DNA from: Zobellella denitrificans
Lineage (GTDB): Bacteria > Pseudomonadota > Gammaproteobacteria > Enterobacterales > Aeromonadaceae
NCBI RefSeq assembly: GCF_002237365.1
Contig: NZ_NMUO01000010.1
Coordinates: 1-63,420, forward strand
Direction of reading: 5' to 3'
DNA: 63,420 nt
Below, in pieces: positions 1 through 9,542 of this stretch. Each line of letters begins with the position of its first letter. Within the stretch, counting starts at the first letter, position 1. A program made the position numbers and the translations under genes. The notes under the pieces are model-generated. The model made no database searches. It was not told the DNA's origin and saw only the letters and a list, made by a program, of their open reading frames with translations.

Positions 1-181
1 ACCCCCCGCCGCAAGCCGCCGGCCCCCGTGCGCCCCCGGTCCAGCCCCCCCCGGCCCAGCTCCCCGCCAGCGGCAGGCCCAGCAACCCGGCGGCCACCAG
101 CGCCATGGAAAGCAGGATAAGCCCCCCGGCCAGGCGCCGGCGGGAACAGGAGGCAATGCGGTCGAGCAACAGGGAAAGCAC
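1..181 (-). CDS. Possible membrane protein, N-terminal fragment cut by the window edge
   Basis: An open frame with a GTG start at 179-181 runs off the left edge. It begins VLSLLLDRIAS, continues with a basic stretch (SCSRRR) and then a hydrophobic segment of about 20 residues (roughly 18-40), the pattern of a membrane anchor with cytoplasmic N-terminus. No clear ribosome site precedes the GTG, and the last 20 codons are very Gly-rich, so this may not be a real gene. It lies downstream of fusA on the same strand, beyond a terminator. I do not recognise the family. Confidence 0.3.
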   Translation of the reverse strand, partial: MLSLLLDRIASCSRRRLAGGLILLSMALVAAGLLGLPLAGSWAGGGWTGGARGPAACGGG

Positions 182-323
182 GGTGTGGTTCTCGTCGTCA
201 AGGAGCAGAACAGGCCGACGATGATAAAGCCGGGGCGCCGGCGATGCACACCAAAAGATAAGGACAACCCCGGGCCGTTCCCTCTCGTTCGGCTTCCCAC
301 CCTATTAGCCGGTCTGTCGCCCA

Positions 324-355
324 TAAAAAAACCGCTGCCGGGGCAGCGGTTTTTG
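324..355 (-). terminator. Intrinsic terminator of fusA
   Basis: A 9-bp perfect stem (ACCGCTGCC with GGCAGCGGT, two-base loop) lies 25 bp past the fusA stop. In the fusA transcript it is followed by a run of T. The opposite strand also ends in a T run, so it may work both ways. Confidence 0.85.
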
Positions 356-380
356 TTGAATGCAGAGGCTTACGCCGGCA

Positions 381-2474
381 TTACTTCTTGGCTTCGGCGG
401 CCTTGCGCTCTTTCACCTGGGCAACCACTTTCTCGGCCACGTTGGCCGGGCAAGCGGTGTAGTGCGAGAACTCCATGGAGAACTGGCCACGACCGGAGGT
501 CATGGTACGCAGGGAGCCGATGTAACCGAACATTTCGGACAGGGGAACTTCGGCCTTGATGCGCACACCGGTCACGCCGGCGTTTTGATCCTTGATCATG
601 CCGCGACGACGGTTCAGGTCGCCGATGACGTCACCCACGTTGTCTTCCGGGCTGAACACGTCAACCTTCATCACCGGCTCCAGCAGTTGCGGCTTGGCTT
701 TGGCGATGGACTGACGGAAGGCGCCCTTGGCGGCGATTTCGAAGGCGATGGCCGAGGAGTCAACGGCGTGGTAGGCACCGTCGGTCAGCTCGAACTCAAC
801 GTCCAGCACCGGGAAGCCGGCGATGGTACCGGTGTTCATCATGCTGCCGAAACCTTTCTCGACCGCGGGCCAGAATTCCTTGGGTACGTTGCCGCCGACC
901 ACGGAAGACTTGAACACGAAACCGGTGTTCGGCTCGCCCGGACGGATGATGTAGTCGATTTTACCGTACTGACCGGAACCACCGGACTGCTTCTTGTGGG
1001 TGTAGCTGTCTTCCACTTCGGCGGTGATGGTTTCACGGTAGGCCACCTGCGGCTCACCCACGATCAGCTCGACGCCGTAGGTACGCTTGAGGATGTCGAC
1101 CTTGATGTCCAGGTGCAGTTCGCCCATGCCCTTGAGGATGGTTTCACCGGAGTCCACGTCGGTTTCCACGCGGAAAGAGGGATCTTCGGCGATCATCTTG
1201 CCGATGGCGATGCCCATCTTCTCGGAGCCGTTCTTGTCCTTCGGCGCAACGGCGATGGAGATCACCGGCTCGGGGAACACCATGGCTTCCAGGGTGCAGG
1301 GGTGCTTGACATCACACAGGGTGTGGCCGGTCTGCACGTTCTTCATGCCGATGATGGCGATGATGTCGCCGGCCTGGGCGGATTCCAGGTCGGTACGCTG
1401 GTCGGCGTGCATTTCCACCATGCGGCCAACCCGCTCGGTCTTGCCGGTGGCGCTGTTGAGGATGGTGTCACCCTTCTTGATGCGGCCGGAGTAGATACGC
1501 ACGAAGGTCAGGGCGCCGAAACGGTCGTCCATGATCTTGAACGCCAGGGCCTTCAGCGGGGCCTCGGGATCAACGATGGCGTACTCGCCGGTTTCCTTGC
1601 CTTCTTCGTCGGTCAGCGGCTGCGGGTCGACTTCGGTCGGGCTCGGCAGGTAATCGACAACGGCGTCCAGCACCAGCTGCATGCCCTTGTTCTTGAACGC
1701 GGAACCACAGAAGGCCGGGAACAGGGCCATGGTGCGGGTACCCTTGCGGATGCAACGCTTGATGTCCTCGATGGAGGGCTCTTCGCCTTCCATGTAGGCT
1801 TCCATCAGGTCGTCGTCCTGCTCAACGGCGCTTTCGACCAGTTTCTCGCGGTATTCTTCCACCAGCTCGACCATGTCGGCCGGCACGTCTTCCACGGTGT
1901 ACTTGTCGGGGTCACCGCTGTCGTCCCAGACATAGGCCTTGCGGGTCAGCAGGTCGACCACGCCCTTGAACTCGTCTTCGATGCCGATGGGCAGCACCAT
2001 GACCACCGGGTTGGCGGCCAGCACGTCGCGGGTCTGCTGAACCACGCGCAGGAAGTCGGCACCGATACGGTCCAGCTTGTTGACGAAGATGATACGGGCA
2101 ACGCCGGATTCGTTGGCATAGCGCCAGTTGGTTTCGGACTGGGGCTCAACGCCGCCGGAACCACAGAATACGCCGATACCGCCGTCCAGTACCTTCAGGG
2201 AGCGGTACACTTCAACGGTGAAGTCAACGTGTCCAGGGGTGTCGATAACGTTGAAACGGTTGCCTTTCCAGAAGCAGCTGACGGCCGCGGACTGGATGGT
2301 GATACCGCGCTCGGCTTCCTGTTCCATGAAGTCGGTGGTGGATTCACCGTCATGCACTTCACCCAGTTTATGGATCTTGCCGGTCAGCTTGAGGATACGT
2401 TCGGTGGTCGTGGTCTTGCCCGCGTCGACGTGAGCAAAGATACCGATATTTCTGTATATGGATAAGTCAGACAT
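381..2474 (-). CDS. fusA: Elongation factor G, second paralogue (FusA2-type)
   Basis: A 697-residue translational GTPase of full EF-G length. The P-loop AHVDAGKT (14-21), switch RGITI (56-60), DTPGH (78-82) and NKLD (132-135) are intact, and domains II to V follow. It is not next to rpsL, rpsG or tufA, and its switch region ([19 protein letters not shown]) resembles the second EF-G found in Vibrio and related genera more than the str-operon protein. In Pseudomonas aeruginosa the two EF-Gs divide translocation and ribosome recycling; a similar division here is inference. The gene stands alone with its own promoter and terminator. The paralogue assignment rests on context and remembered family sequence; an EF-G is certain. 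Confidence 0.95.
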   Translation of the reverse strand: MSDLSIYRNIGIFAHVDAGKTTTTERILKLTGKIHKLGEVHDGESTTDFMEQEAERGITIQSAAVSCFWKGNRFNVIDTPGHVDFTVEVYRSLKVLDGGIGVFCGSGGVEPQSETNWRYANESGVARIIFVNKLDRIGADFLRVVQQTRDVLAANPVVMVLPIGIEDEFKGVVDLLTRKAYVWDDSGDPDKYTVEDVPADMVELVEEYREKLVESAVEQDDDLMEAYMEGEEPSIEDIKRCIRKGTRTMALFPAFCGSAFKNKGMQLVLDAVVDYLPSPTEVDPQPLTDEEGKETGEYAIVDPEAPLKALAFKIMDDRFGALTFVRIYSGRIKKGDTILNSATGKTERVGRMVEMHADQRTDLESAQAGDIIAIIGMKNVQTGHTLCDVKHPCTLEAMVFPEPVISIAVAPKDKNGSEKMGIAIGKMIAEDPSFRVETDVDSGETILKGMGELHLDIKVDILKRTYGVELIVGEPQVAYRETITAEVEDSYTHKKQSGGSGQYGKIDYIIRPGEPNTGFVFKSSVVGGNVPKEFWPAVEKGFGSMMNTGTIAGFPVLDVEFELTDGAYHAVDSSAIAFEIAAKGAFRQSIAKAKPQLLEPVMKVDVFSPEDNVGDVIGDLNRRRGMIKDQNAGVTGVRIKAEVPLSEMFGYIGSLRTMTSGRGQFSMEFSHYTACPANVAEKVVAQVKERKAAEAKK

Positions 2475-2557
2475 GATGCAACTTTATATGGTTGATTGAA
2501 AAATAGACGGGCATGCTAAGAGTACCGACACACCGCACCTCAGATTTTGAGGCGCAT

Positions 2558-2586
2558 ATTATGCAGTAGAACCCGGGTCTGAGCAA
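2558..2586 (-). promoter_or_regulatory. Putative sigma-70 promoter of fusA
   Basis: TTGCTC and CATAAT are separated by 17 bp, with a TG just before the -10 (extended -10). The -10 lies about 85 bp upstream of the fusA start, leaving a leader of roughly 75 nt. Confidence 0.5.
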
Positions 2587-2806
2587 ATGGCCAGAATGCC
2601 GGTGCGAACATTTTTCACACAAGCAGCGGCCTTCGGCCGCTCTTCCGGCACCCGGCCCGCGTCCGTATCTGCTCCCGCGCTCCGGGTTTCCCCGCTTTCG
2701 GCTCCCGGCACCCGTCGGCGGTGGCGCCATCAAGGGCCTGGCCCCCGGCTGACCAGGCCGGCCCATACGCCCAGGCCTGGGCCGGGGCTTATGGACCGGA
2801 AGCGGC
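2587..2806. other. Intergenic region between fusA and the ABC importer
   Basis: Very GC-rich and non-coding by inspection. It holds a short perfect stem (GCGGCC/GGCCGC near 2627-2641) and nested GC inverted repeats just past the permease stop (about 2745-2795). These could end the importer transcript, but no T run follows, so I do not call a terminator. Confidence 0.4.
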
Positions 2807-3751
2807 TCATCCCTTGTACACCTTGGGATTGAACACATCCCGCAGCCAGTCGCCGAGCAGGTTGATCACCAGCACCAGCACCACCAGGTAGATGCCGGGG
2901 AAGGCGGTGATCCACCAGGAGCCGGAGAAGATGTAGCTGAAGCCCATGCTGATCAGCGACCCCAGCGAGGGCTTGTCCACCGGCATGCCGAGGCCGAGGA
3001 AGGACAGCGCCGCCTCGCTCATGATGGCGTTGGCCACCTGCACCGTGGAGATGACCAGTATCGGCGACAGGCAGTTGGGCAGGATATGGCGGAACATGAT
3101 GCGCATGGATCTGAAGCCCATCACCCGGGCCGCCTCCACGTATTCCTTTTTCTTCTCCGCCAGCACGGTGGCGCGGATGGTGCGGGCGTACTGGGGCCAC
3201 TCGGCCAGGCCGATGATCACCACCAGCATCAGCACCGCGTACCGGGCATAGAAGTCGGCGCCCAGGGTGGCCTGGAACACCGCCGAGACGATGATGGCCA
3301 CCATCATGGTGGAGAAGGACAGCTGCACGTCGGCGATGCGCATCAGGAAGTTGTCGATGCGCCCGCCGAAGTAGCCGGCGGACAGCCCCACCACGATGCC
3401 GATGGCCAGCTGCAGCGCCACCGCGCCCAGGCCGATCATCAGCGACACCCGGGAGCCGTAGAGGATGGTGCTGAAAATGTCGCGGCCCTGCACGTCGGTG
3501 CCGAGCATAAAGCGCTCGTCGCCGCCCGGCAGCCAGCTCGGCGGCAATTCGGAGTCGAGGATGTCGATACTGGCCAGATCGTAGGGGTTGTGGGGGGCGA
3601 GCAGCGGCGACAAAAAAGCCGCCGCCGCCAGCGCCACAAACACCGCAAAGCTGACCATGGCGACCTTGTCGCGCAGAAAGTGATACAAAAAATCCGACCG
3701 CTTGAAGCGGGCCCAGCGGCTCAGGCTGACGTCTGTATTCATGGTGCTCAT
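2807..3751 (-). CDS. ABC importer permease, DppC/OppC type
   Basis: A 314-residue inner-membrane permease. It has the extended N-terminal segment with one membrane helix (about 27-50) typical of DppC-like subunits, then the binding-protein-dependent transport domain with five further helices. The EAA loop appears as the EYVEAARVMGF region. The start chosen is the ATG overlapping the upstream permease stop (ATGA), which indicates translational coupling. It is the last gene of the importer operon. The set resembles dipeptide, oligopeptide or nickel importers; the substrate cannot be read from sequence. Confidence 0.92.
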   Translation of the reverse strand: MSTMNTDVSLSRWARFKRSDFLYHFLRDKVAMVSFAVFVALAAAAFLSPLLAPHNPYDLASIDILDSELPPSWLPGGDERFMLGTDVQGRDIFSTILYGSRVSLMIGLGAVALQLAIGIVVGLSAGYFGGRIDNFLMRIADVQLSFSTMMVAIIVSAVFQATLGADFYARYAVLMLVVIIGLAEWPQYARTIRATVLAEKKKEYVEAARVMGFRSMRIMFRHILPNCLSPILVISTVQVANAIMSEAALSFLGLGMPVDKPSLGSLISMGFSYIFSGSWWITAFPGIYLVVLVLVINLLGDWLRDVFNPKVYKG

Positions 3752-4722
3752 CCCTTGGCGGCCAGGTTGACGGTGGGGTTGACCAGGCCATAGATCAAAT
3801 CGACGATGGTGTTGGTCACCACGAAGATAAAGCCGACGAAGATCACGTAGGTGGTGATCAGCGGCGTGTCCACCCGGTTGATGGACTCGAGGAACAGCAG
3901 GCCGATGCCCGGCCACTGGAACACGGTTTCGGTGAGGATGGTGTAGGCCACCATGGTGCCGATCTGCACCCCACCCACGGTGATCAGCGGCAGCAGGGTG
4001 TTCTTCAGGGCGTGGATAAACCAGATGCGGTACTTGTCCAGCCCCTTGGCCCAGGCGAACTTGACGTATTCGGCGCTGAGCTGCTCCAGCATCTCGGAGC
4101 GCACCAGGCGGATGAACAGCGGCAGCATGATGGACGACAAGGCGATGCTCGGCAGTATCAGGTTGCGCAGGCCCTGCCAGTTAAAGAGCCCCGACTCCCA
4201 GCCGAGCGGGCTGGTGGTGGTGCCCCGGCCGTAGGCGGGCAGCCAGCCGAGTTCGATGGAAAACACGTACATCAGCAGGATGGCGGTGAGGAAGACCGGC
4301 ACCGAAATACCGATGATGCTCACGCCCATGATCGCCTTGGACAGGAAGGATCTGGGCTTGATGGCCGAATAGACCCCCAGCGGTATGCTCAGGGCGATGA
4401 TGATAAGGCTGGCACAGAACACCAGCTCAAGGGTCGCCGGCAGCTTCTGGAAGATCACCTCCAGGGTCGGCTGCTTGAAGAAATAGGAAGTGCCGAAGTC
4501 GCCCCGCAGCGCGTTGCCGACGAAGCGCCCGTACTTGACCAGGAAGGGATCGTTCAGCCCCATCTCGGCCCGCATCTGCTGGCGCACCTCTTCCGACACC
4601 GATTGGCCCACCAGCTCGCGCAGGGGGTCGCCCAGGTTGTCCTGAATGGAAAAGGCCACCAGGCTGATGACAAACATCACGATCAGGGCCTGGAACACCC
4701 GTTTCAGTAAAAACGTCAACAT
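3748..4722 (-). CDS. ABC importer permease, DppB/OppB type
   Basis: A 324-residue inner-membrane permease with an N-terminal helix (about 9-28), a large periplasmic loop up to about residue 98, then the transport domain. The EAA loop (EYVKFAWAKGL) should contact the ATPase. An AAGGAAA ribosome site precedes the ATG. It overlaps the next permease by 4 bp, while 343 bp separate it from the binding-protein gene upstream. That unusually long gap inside an operon carries a palindromic repeat, so permease expression may differ from that of the binding protein. Confidence 0.92.
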   Translation of the reverse strand: MLTFLLKRVFQALIVMFVISLVAFSIQDNLGDPLRELVGQSVSEEVRQQMRAEMGLNDPFLVKYGRFVGNALRGDFGTSYFFKQPTLEVIFQKLPATLELVFCASLIIIALSIPLGVYSAIKPRSFLSKAIMGVSIIGISVPVFLTAILLMYVFSIELGWLPAYGRGTTTSPLGWESGLFNWQGLRNLILPSIALSSIMLPLFIRLVRSEMLEQLSAEYVKFAWAKGLDKYRIWFIHALKNTLLPLITVGGVQIGTMVAYTILTETVFQWPGIGLLFLESINRVDTPLITTYVIFVGFIFVVTNTIVDLIYGLVNPTVNLAAKG

Positions 4723-4802
4723 GACCTGAAAGTTTCCTTGTAATAAAAAGACGCGGAGGTATCCACATCAGCTTGATGACAACGTCGTTGTCATGGCCGC
4801 AT

Positions 4803-4909
4803 AAGTCGGCCAAAGGGCCAACTCCGCCGACACGCCGTAAATCCGTCCCTGGAGGCTCCGCCGCGCCCTCCCTGGCGCGGAGGGTCGGCGGAGCCGTTCC
4901 CTTTGTCCG
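4803..4909. repeat. Palindromic dispersed repeat, family A, copy 1
   Basis: An imperfect palindrome of about 105 bp. The outer arms read GTCGGCCAAAGGG..ACTCCGCCGAC on one side and GTCGGCGGAGCCG.TCCCTTTG on the other. A GTAAAT..TCCCT block and a small inner hairpin lie between them. The same element occurs inverted at 14224-14333. Both copies lie inside operons and in the same orientation relative to transcription. It encodes no protein. The rest of the gap (4910-5065) shows nothing coding. Confidence 0.8.
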
Positions 4910-5065
4910 CCAGCTTTGGCATAGGTGTTGCCCGCCTGGGTAAACCTGACGCCTTGTCAGCCGTCTGACGCGGGGGTATCCGCGTAACCGGCGACACCTT
5001 CAGGCTCGGTGGCCAGGGACCGGGGATCTGTGACCGTTCCCCGGCCCCGACTCCCCGGTTTTTAA

Positions 5066-6622
5066 TTACTCCTTCACCACCAGGTCGCCCAGGTAGGGGA
5101 AGTCCATGGCGTTGACGATGGGCTCGGCTTCCAGGTTGTTGCGCGCGCCCCAGGCCAGGTTCTGCCAGTGCAGCGGCACGAAGGCGGCGTCGTCATAGAG
5201 AATGCGCTCGGCCTGCTGCAGCATGGCCTCCCGCTTGGGCAGGTCGGTTTCCAGGTTGGCCGCCTCGATCAGGCCGTCCAGCTTGGGATTGGAGTAATGG
5301 CCGCAGTTGTACTGGCCGCGACCGGTTTCGCTGTTGCGGGTCATGGTCAGGAACTCGGAGAAGTTGGCGGTGTCCTCGGTGTCCGAGTGCCAGCCGATCA
5401 TCAGCATGTCGGCATCGCACTTGTCGAACTCGGGCCAGTACTGGGCCACCGGCATGGTCTTCAGATCCACGTCGATATTGATGCGCGCCAGCATCGCCTT
5501 CACCGCCTCGGCGATGCGGAAGTCGTTCACGTAGCGGTTGTTGGGGGCGATCATGCTGATCTTGAAGCCGTCCTTGTAGCCGGCCTCCTCCATCAGCTGC
5601 TTGGCCTTGTCCAGATCGAACAGCGGTACCAGTTCGGGGTTGTGGCCGAAATAGCCGGCGGGCGGCTGCTGGCCGGCGGTGGTGGCGAAGCCGCGCATGA
5701 TGCGCTGGACGATGCCGTCCTGGTTGATGGCGTAATTCACCGCCTGGCGTACCCGCACGTCCCTGAACGGCTCGAAGCGGTCCTGGTTGAGCTGGAAGGT
5801 GATGATGCGGGTGCCCGGTTCGGTCACCAGTTTGACGTTGGCGGCCGCCTTGACCCTGTCGTGGTCGTTGGGGGACACCGGCTTGATAAAGTCCACGTCG
5901 CCGGCCAGCAGGGCCGCCACCCGGGTGGCGTCTTCCTTGATCGGCACCAGGGTAATGTTATCCACGTTACCGGGCGACTGGGTGTCCCAGTAGTCGGCGT
6001 TGCGCTCGTATTCCACCTTGACCCCCTGCTGGCGGAACTTGAGCTTGAAGGGGCCGGTGCCGGACACATTGGTGGAGGCGAAGGAGCTGCCGTGCTTGAC
6101 CACTTCTCCCTTGTCCTTGCCCTCCTCGGTGGTGCCGCTGTAGAACTTGGAGTCCATCGGGAACAGGTAGGTGACGGTGTTCAGCACCAGCGGGAAGGGA
6201 CCCGAGGTCACCAGATCCACGGTGTGGTCGTCCACCTTCACCGCCTTGACGAAGGGCTCGAAGATGGCCTTGAAGTCGGGGGATTCCTTCAGCCGGTCGA
6301 AGGTCCAGATCACGTCGTCGGCGGTCAGCTCGTTGCCGCTGTGGAATTTGACGCCCTGCCGAAGGTGGAAGCGCATGGTTTCTTCGTCGATCCGCTCCCA
6401 CTTCTCCGCCAGCCGCGGCTCGAAGTCGAATTCCTTGGTCCAGCGCACTAGGGGGTCGAACAGCAGGTGCGACATCTCCAGGGTCTGGCCCGACAACTGC
6501 TCGTGGGGATCCATGGAAGTGGGATCCGAGTCGTAGGCGATGGTGATGTCCGCCGCCTGCAGGCTGAAGGCGAAACCGGCGGCAAGCAGCGCCGCTGTTA
6601 CTTTGTTGAGTCCTTTTTTCAT
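5066..6622 (-). CDS. ABC importer periplasmic substrate-binding protein (family 5)
   Basis: A 518-residue precursor. The signal peptide is about 1-23 (MKKGLNKV, hydrophobic core, cut near LQA/AD), followed by a family-5 extracellular binding fold (start ITIAYDSDPTSMDPHEQ) as in DppA, OppA and NikA proteins. It should capture a peptide or similar solute in the periplasm for the permeases at 2807-4722. The start has a GGAG site 8 bp upstream and lies 20 bp after the ATPase gene, so the two are co-transcribed. A longer frame upstream is only read-through into the ATPase gene and is not used. Confidence 0.93.
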   Translation of the reverse strand: MKKGLNKVTAALLAAGFAFSLQAADITIAYDSDPTSMDPHEQLSGQTLEMSHLLFDPLVRWTKEFDFEPRLAEKWERIDEETMRFHLRQGVKFHSGNELTADDVIWTFDRLKESPDFKAIFEPFVKAVKVDDHTVDLVTSGPFPLVLNTVTYLFPMDSKFYSGTTEEGKDKGEVVKHGSSFASTNVSGTGPFKLKFRQQGVKVEYERNADYWDTQSPGNVDNITLVPIKEDATRVAALLAGDVDFIKPVSPNDHDRVKAAANVKLVTEPGTRIITFQLNQDRFEPFRDVRVRQAVNYAINQDGIVQRIMRGFATTAGQQPPAGYFGHNPELVPLFDLDKAKQLMEEAGYKDGFKISMIAPNNRYVNDFRIAEAVKAMLARINIDVDLKTMPVAQYWPEFDKCDADMLMIGWHSDTEDTANFSEFLTMTRNSETGRGQYNCGHYSNPKLDGLIEAANLETDLPKREAMLQQAERILYDDAAFVPLHWQNLAWGARNNLEAEPIVNAMDFPYLGDLVVKE

Positions 6623-6642
6623 TTCACACTCCGTCGATGGGA

Positions 6643-8382
6643 TTAGTTTTGGCCGGCGGCCACGTCTGAAATATCCAGACCTTCCCGGGACATGCCCTTG
6701 AACTCGGGCATCAGGGAAATCAGTGAGCGGCTGTAGGGATCCGCCGCCTTGGTAAACAGCTGTTCGGTCGGTGCCACCTCCACCAGGGTGCCTTTTTTCA
6801 TCACCCCGATGCGGTCGCACATCTGCCGGATCACCGGCAGATCGTGACTGATAAACAGCATGGTGAGCTTGAGTTCATCCTGCAGATCCTTCAGCAGGTT
6901 GAGGATTTGTGCCTGCACCGAGACATCCAGCGCCGAGGTGGGCTCGTCGCAGATCAGCAGCCGTGGCCGGGTGGCCAGGGCCCGGGCGATGGAGATGCGC
7001 TGGCGCTGGCCGCCCGAGAATTCGTGGGGGAACTTGACCCCGGCAGCCCGGCCCAGGCCCACATAGTCGAGCAGATCGGCGACGATGCCCCGGATCTGCG
7101 CTTCGTTATCCGCCAGTTGGTGGAAGCGGATCGGCTCGGCGATGATGTCTTCCACCCGCATGCGCGGGTTGAGGGAGGAATAGGGATTCTGGAACACCAT
7201 CTGCATCTGCCGGCGCAGGGGGCGGCGCTCCTGCTCGGTCTTGATGGCGGTGAGCTCTATGCCCTCGAACCAGATCTGGCCGCTGTCGGGCGGGTAAAGC
7301 CCGGTGATGGCCCGGGCGATGGTGGACTTGCCGGAGCCCGACTCCCCCACCAGGCCGAAGGTCTCGCCTTCGACGATTTCGAAGCTGACGTCATGGGTGG
7401 CCTGCAGGTATTCCCGGCGCGAGGGAAAGATGGAGTCCTTGGTCACGAAGCGCAGGTTGCAGTGCTCCACCCTGAGCAGGGCGCCCTGGTATTGCCGCTG
7501 ATCCTGACGCCGGCCCAGCCAGTGGGTTTTCAGATCCAGGTGCACCATTTCCCTGGCGTCCTCGATATAGGACACCAGCGGAAAGCGCACCAGCTTGACG
7601 TCGGAGCGGGGCACGGCGGAGATAAGGCTGCGGGTATAGGCATGTTCGGGGTTGCCCAGCACCTTCTGGGTGGGGCCGATTTCCACCAGCCGGCCGCGGT
7701 ACATCACCGCCACCCGGTCGGTCACGTTCGACACCACGCCCATGTCGTGGGTGACCAGCATGCAGCCCACGTTGCGCTCCTTGCACAGGGTGCGAATGAG
7801 GGTGAGGATCTGATCCTGGATGGACACGTCCAGCGCCGTGGTGGGCTCGTCGGCGATGATCAGCTCCGGATCGCACGACAGGGCGATGGCGATCACCACC
7901 CGTTGGCGCATGCCGCCGGAAAACTGGTGCGGATACTGCTTGATGCGCAGCTCGGGCTGGGGAATGCCCACCGCCTCGAGCAGGGACACCGCCTTCTTGC
8001 GGGCCTGCTCGCGGCTCAGTTCGGTGTTGGCCAGCAGGGTCTCGACCATCTGGTATTCCACCGTGAACAGCGGATTGAGCGAAGTCATGGGATCCTGGAA
8101 GATAAAGCCGATGCGCCGGCCGCGCACGGCGCGAATGGCGGCGGGCTCCAGGTCGGAAATTTTTTCCCCGTCCAGGTAGACGTCGCCGCTGGCGATGCGC
8201 CCGGGCGGGCTCAGCAGATCGATAACGGCGTTGCCGATGGTGGACTTGCCGGCGCCGGACTCGCCGACCACCCCGAGGATTTCCCCCTTCTCGATGGTGA
8301 AGGACAGATCCTCGACGGCGGCCATGACGCCGTGGCGGGACGGATACTCGATCCGCAGGTGTTTCACTTCTAGCAGGGACAT
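6643..8382 (-). CDS. ABC importer ATPase, fused DppD-DppF type
   Basis: A 579-residue protein with two complete ABC cassettes. The first has Walker A GESGAGKST near 41 and signature SGGMRQR near 160. The second has Walker A GESGSGKST near 350 and signature SGGQRQR near 460. Each is followed by its Walker B aspartate (IADEPT, ICDEPT) and the oligopeptide-transporter C-terminal extension. One polypeptide therefore replaces the usual DppD/DppF pair, as in GsiA and YejF. The start was chosen at the ATG with AGGA 5-6 bp upstream; an in-frame ATG two codons earlier is possible. It is the first gene of the operon. Confidence 0.93.
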   Translation of the reverse strand: MSLLEVKHLRIEYPSRHGVMAAVEDLSFTIEKGEILGVVGESGAGKSTIGNAVIDLLSPPGRIASGDVYLDGEKISDLEPAAIRAVRGRRIGFIFQDPMTSLNPLFTVEYQMVETLLANTELSREQARKKAVSLLEAVGIPQPELRIKQYPHQFSGGMRQRVVIAIALSCDPELIIADEPTTALDVSIQDQILTLIRTLCKERNVGCMLVTHDMGVVSNVTDRVAVMYRGRLVEIGPTQKVLGNPEHAYTRSLISAVPRSDVKLVRFPLVSYIEDAREMVHLDLKTHWLGRRQDQRQYQGALLRVEHCNLRFVTKDSIFPSRREYLQATHDVSFEIVEGETFGLVGESGSGKSTIARAITGLYPPDSGQIWFEGIELTAIKTEQERRPLRRQMQMVFQNPYSSLNPRMRVEDIIAEPIRFHQLADNEAQIRGIVADLLDYVGLGRAAGVKFPHEFSGGQRQRISIARALATRPRLLICDEPTSALDVSVQAQILNLLKDLQDELKLTMLFISHDLPVIRQMCDRIGVMKKGTLVEVAPTEQLFTKAADPYSRSLISLMPEFKGMSREGLDISDVAAGQN

Positions 8383-8541
8383 CTTCATCCTTAACCGGGG
8401 CAAGCCCCGCTGTACCGCATCCTTTCCAACCGCCCGGGCGGCCGGCCTTTAGTGTCTCTCGCGGCCGGCCCGGGGCTTTCGGCCCGGAGCCGCCTTCCCG
8501 CCCGGATCATGGACGGGCGCGAGAAAGTAACATTTGCAAGC

Positions 8542-8559
8542 ATTGTAAGCCTGTTCACG
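8542..8559 (-). promoter_or_regulatory. Possible -10 and CRP-like site upstream of the ABC importer
   Basis: TGTAA-N6-TCACG (8544-8559) matches the CRP half sites in four of five positions each. On the minus strand TACAAT (8542-8547) could be a -10 with a weak -35. Catabolite control would suit a peptide importer, but both calls are tentative. Confidence 0.3.
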
Positions 8560-8922
8560 AAAAACTGAATCGCAGTTATCCGGAGCCAGCTCACAATTTT
8601 AGCAACAAATATTAAACATTAGTTTTTAATCAGAATTTATGACTAAACCTTCAAATCAAGATAGATCAGCGCGAACCAAAAAAGAATAGAAACTTTGCTC
8701 TAAAAAGCAAGTGCGGAAACACCCAAAGGTGATGTCGGCCAGGTAAAAACCGGTGGAAAACGTTTTCCCCGCCTCGGGTTCGGCCCGGAATAAACCAATC
8801 CCGGCGAGTTCCCAAAGCAATGGCAGGCTCGGCTTCAGCCGCGTGGAACAACGCCGCTCCCCATCGCCTGCAGGAGCGCGCGGTTGACACCGCGCCCAGG
8901 GTGGCTGCCCCAAAATCCGTCA

Positions 8923-9010
8923 TGTCCGCGAAGGCGGACAGCCAGTAGCGGCCTGCACGGGTCTTGCGGCTGGCTGGGTTTGATAGACTCCCGCCTGCGC
9001 GGGAGTGACG
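8923..9010. repeat. Two small REP-like palindromes
   Basis: TGTCCGC-4-GCGGACA (8923-8940) and ACTCCCGC-ctgc-GCGGGAGT followed by GACG (8987-9010). The second unit resembles short intergenic palindromes common in GC-rich proteobacteria. No flanking transposase is present. Confidence 0.6.
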
Positions 9011-9062
9011 AGGGCCACGGGAGTGACGACAGTGCAGGATCCCGCGGTTAAAAGCGCGGGGG

Positions 9063-9542
9063 TTACAAGAAGGCGGCCAGCCCCTGCAGGCAGGCCAGGG
9101 CGAACAGGCCGGCGATAACATCGTCCAGCATGATGCCGACGCCGCCGTGCACCCGGCGGTCGAACCAGCGGATGGGCCAGGGCTTGGCGATGTCGAAGAA
9201 GCGGAACAGCACGAAGCCGGCCGCAATCCAGCCCCAGCCCGCCGGCGCCGCTATCATGGTGATGCCGAAGCCGATGATCTCGTCCCACACGATGGCGCCG
9301 TGATCATGCCGGCCGATGGCCCGGGTGGCCGCCTCGCAGATCTTGATGCCGGCCACGAAGCCCAGCACCAATAGCCCCAGATAGGCCCACAGCGGCAACC
9401 CCTGCACCAGCAGGTAGAGGGGAATGGCCGCCAGGGTACCCATGGTGCCGGGCATCACCGGGCTCAGGCCGGAGCCGAAGCCCAGGGCCAGCAGGTGCAG
9501 CGGGTTGGACAGCTTGAGCGCCGCCAGCTCGGGTTTTCTCAT
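9063..9542 (-). CDS. pgpA: Phosphatidylglycerophosphatase A
   Basis: A 159-residue inner-membrane protein that removes phosphate from phosphatidylglycerophosphate to make phosphatidylglycerol. The N-terminal GFGSGLSPVMPGTMGT motif (about 22-37), the WDEIIG motif (about 86-91) and the DD of IMLDDVIAG (about 137-145) are PgpA signatures, and three or four hydrophobic segments are seen. The start codon follows the thiL stop directly (TGA ATG), the standard thiL-pgpA coupling. Confidence 0.95.
   Translation of the reverse strand: MRKPELAALKLSNPLHLLALGFGSGLSPVMPGTMGTLAAIPLYLLVQGLPLWAYLGLLVLGFVAGIKICEAATRAIGRHDHGAIVWDEIIGFGITMIAAPAGWGWIAAGFVLFRFFDIAKPWPIRWFDRRVHGGVGIMLDDVIAGLFALACLQGLAAFL

Larger units (their letters stand above)
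8383..9062. other. 680-bp intergenic region: importer promoter region and REP-like repeats
   Basis: The first 130 bp are GC-rich leader with short inverted repeats. 8520-8700 is AT-rich and probably holds the importer promoter. 8923-9010 holds two small palindromes. The stretch next to pgpA (9010-9062) shows a further imperfect inverted repeat. I see no credible gene. Confidence 0.5.

Noticed and set aside
360-2465. 701-codon open frame antisense to fusA
   Set aside because: High-GC mirror of a real gene: His/Gly/Val-rich, low-complexity translation and no ribosome site. Similar long antisense frames at 40134-41966, 42833-44716 and 55028-57031 were rejected for the same reason.
2467-2838. 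123-codon minus-strand frame upstream of fusA
   Set aside because: Overlaps the fusA promoter and permease end; Arg/Pro/Gly-rich with no family features.
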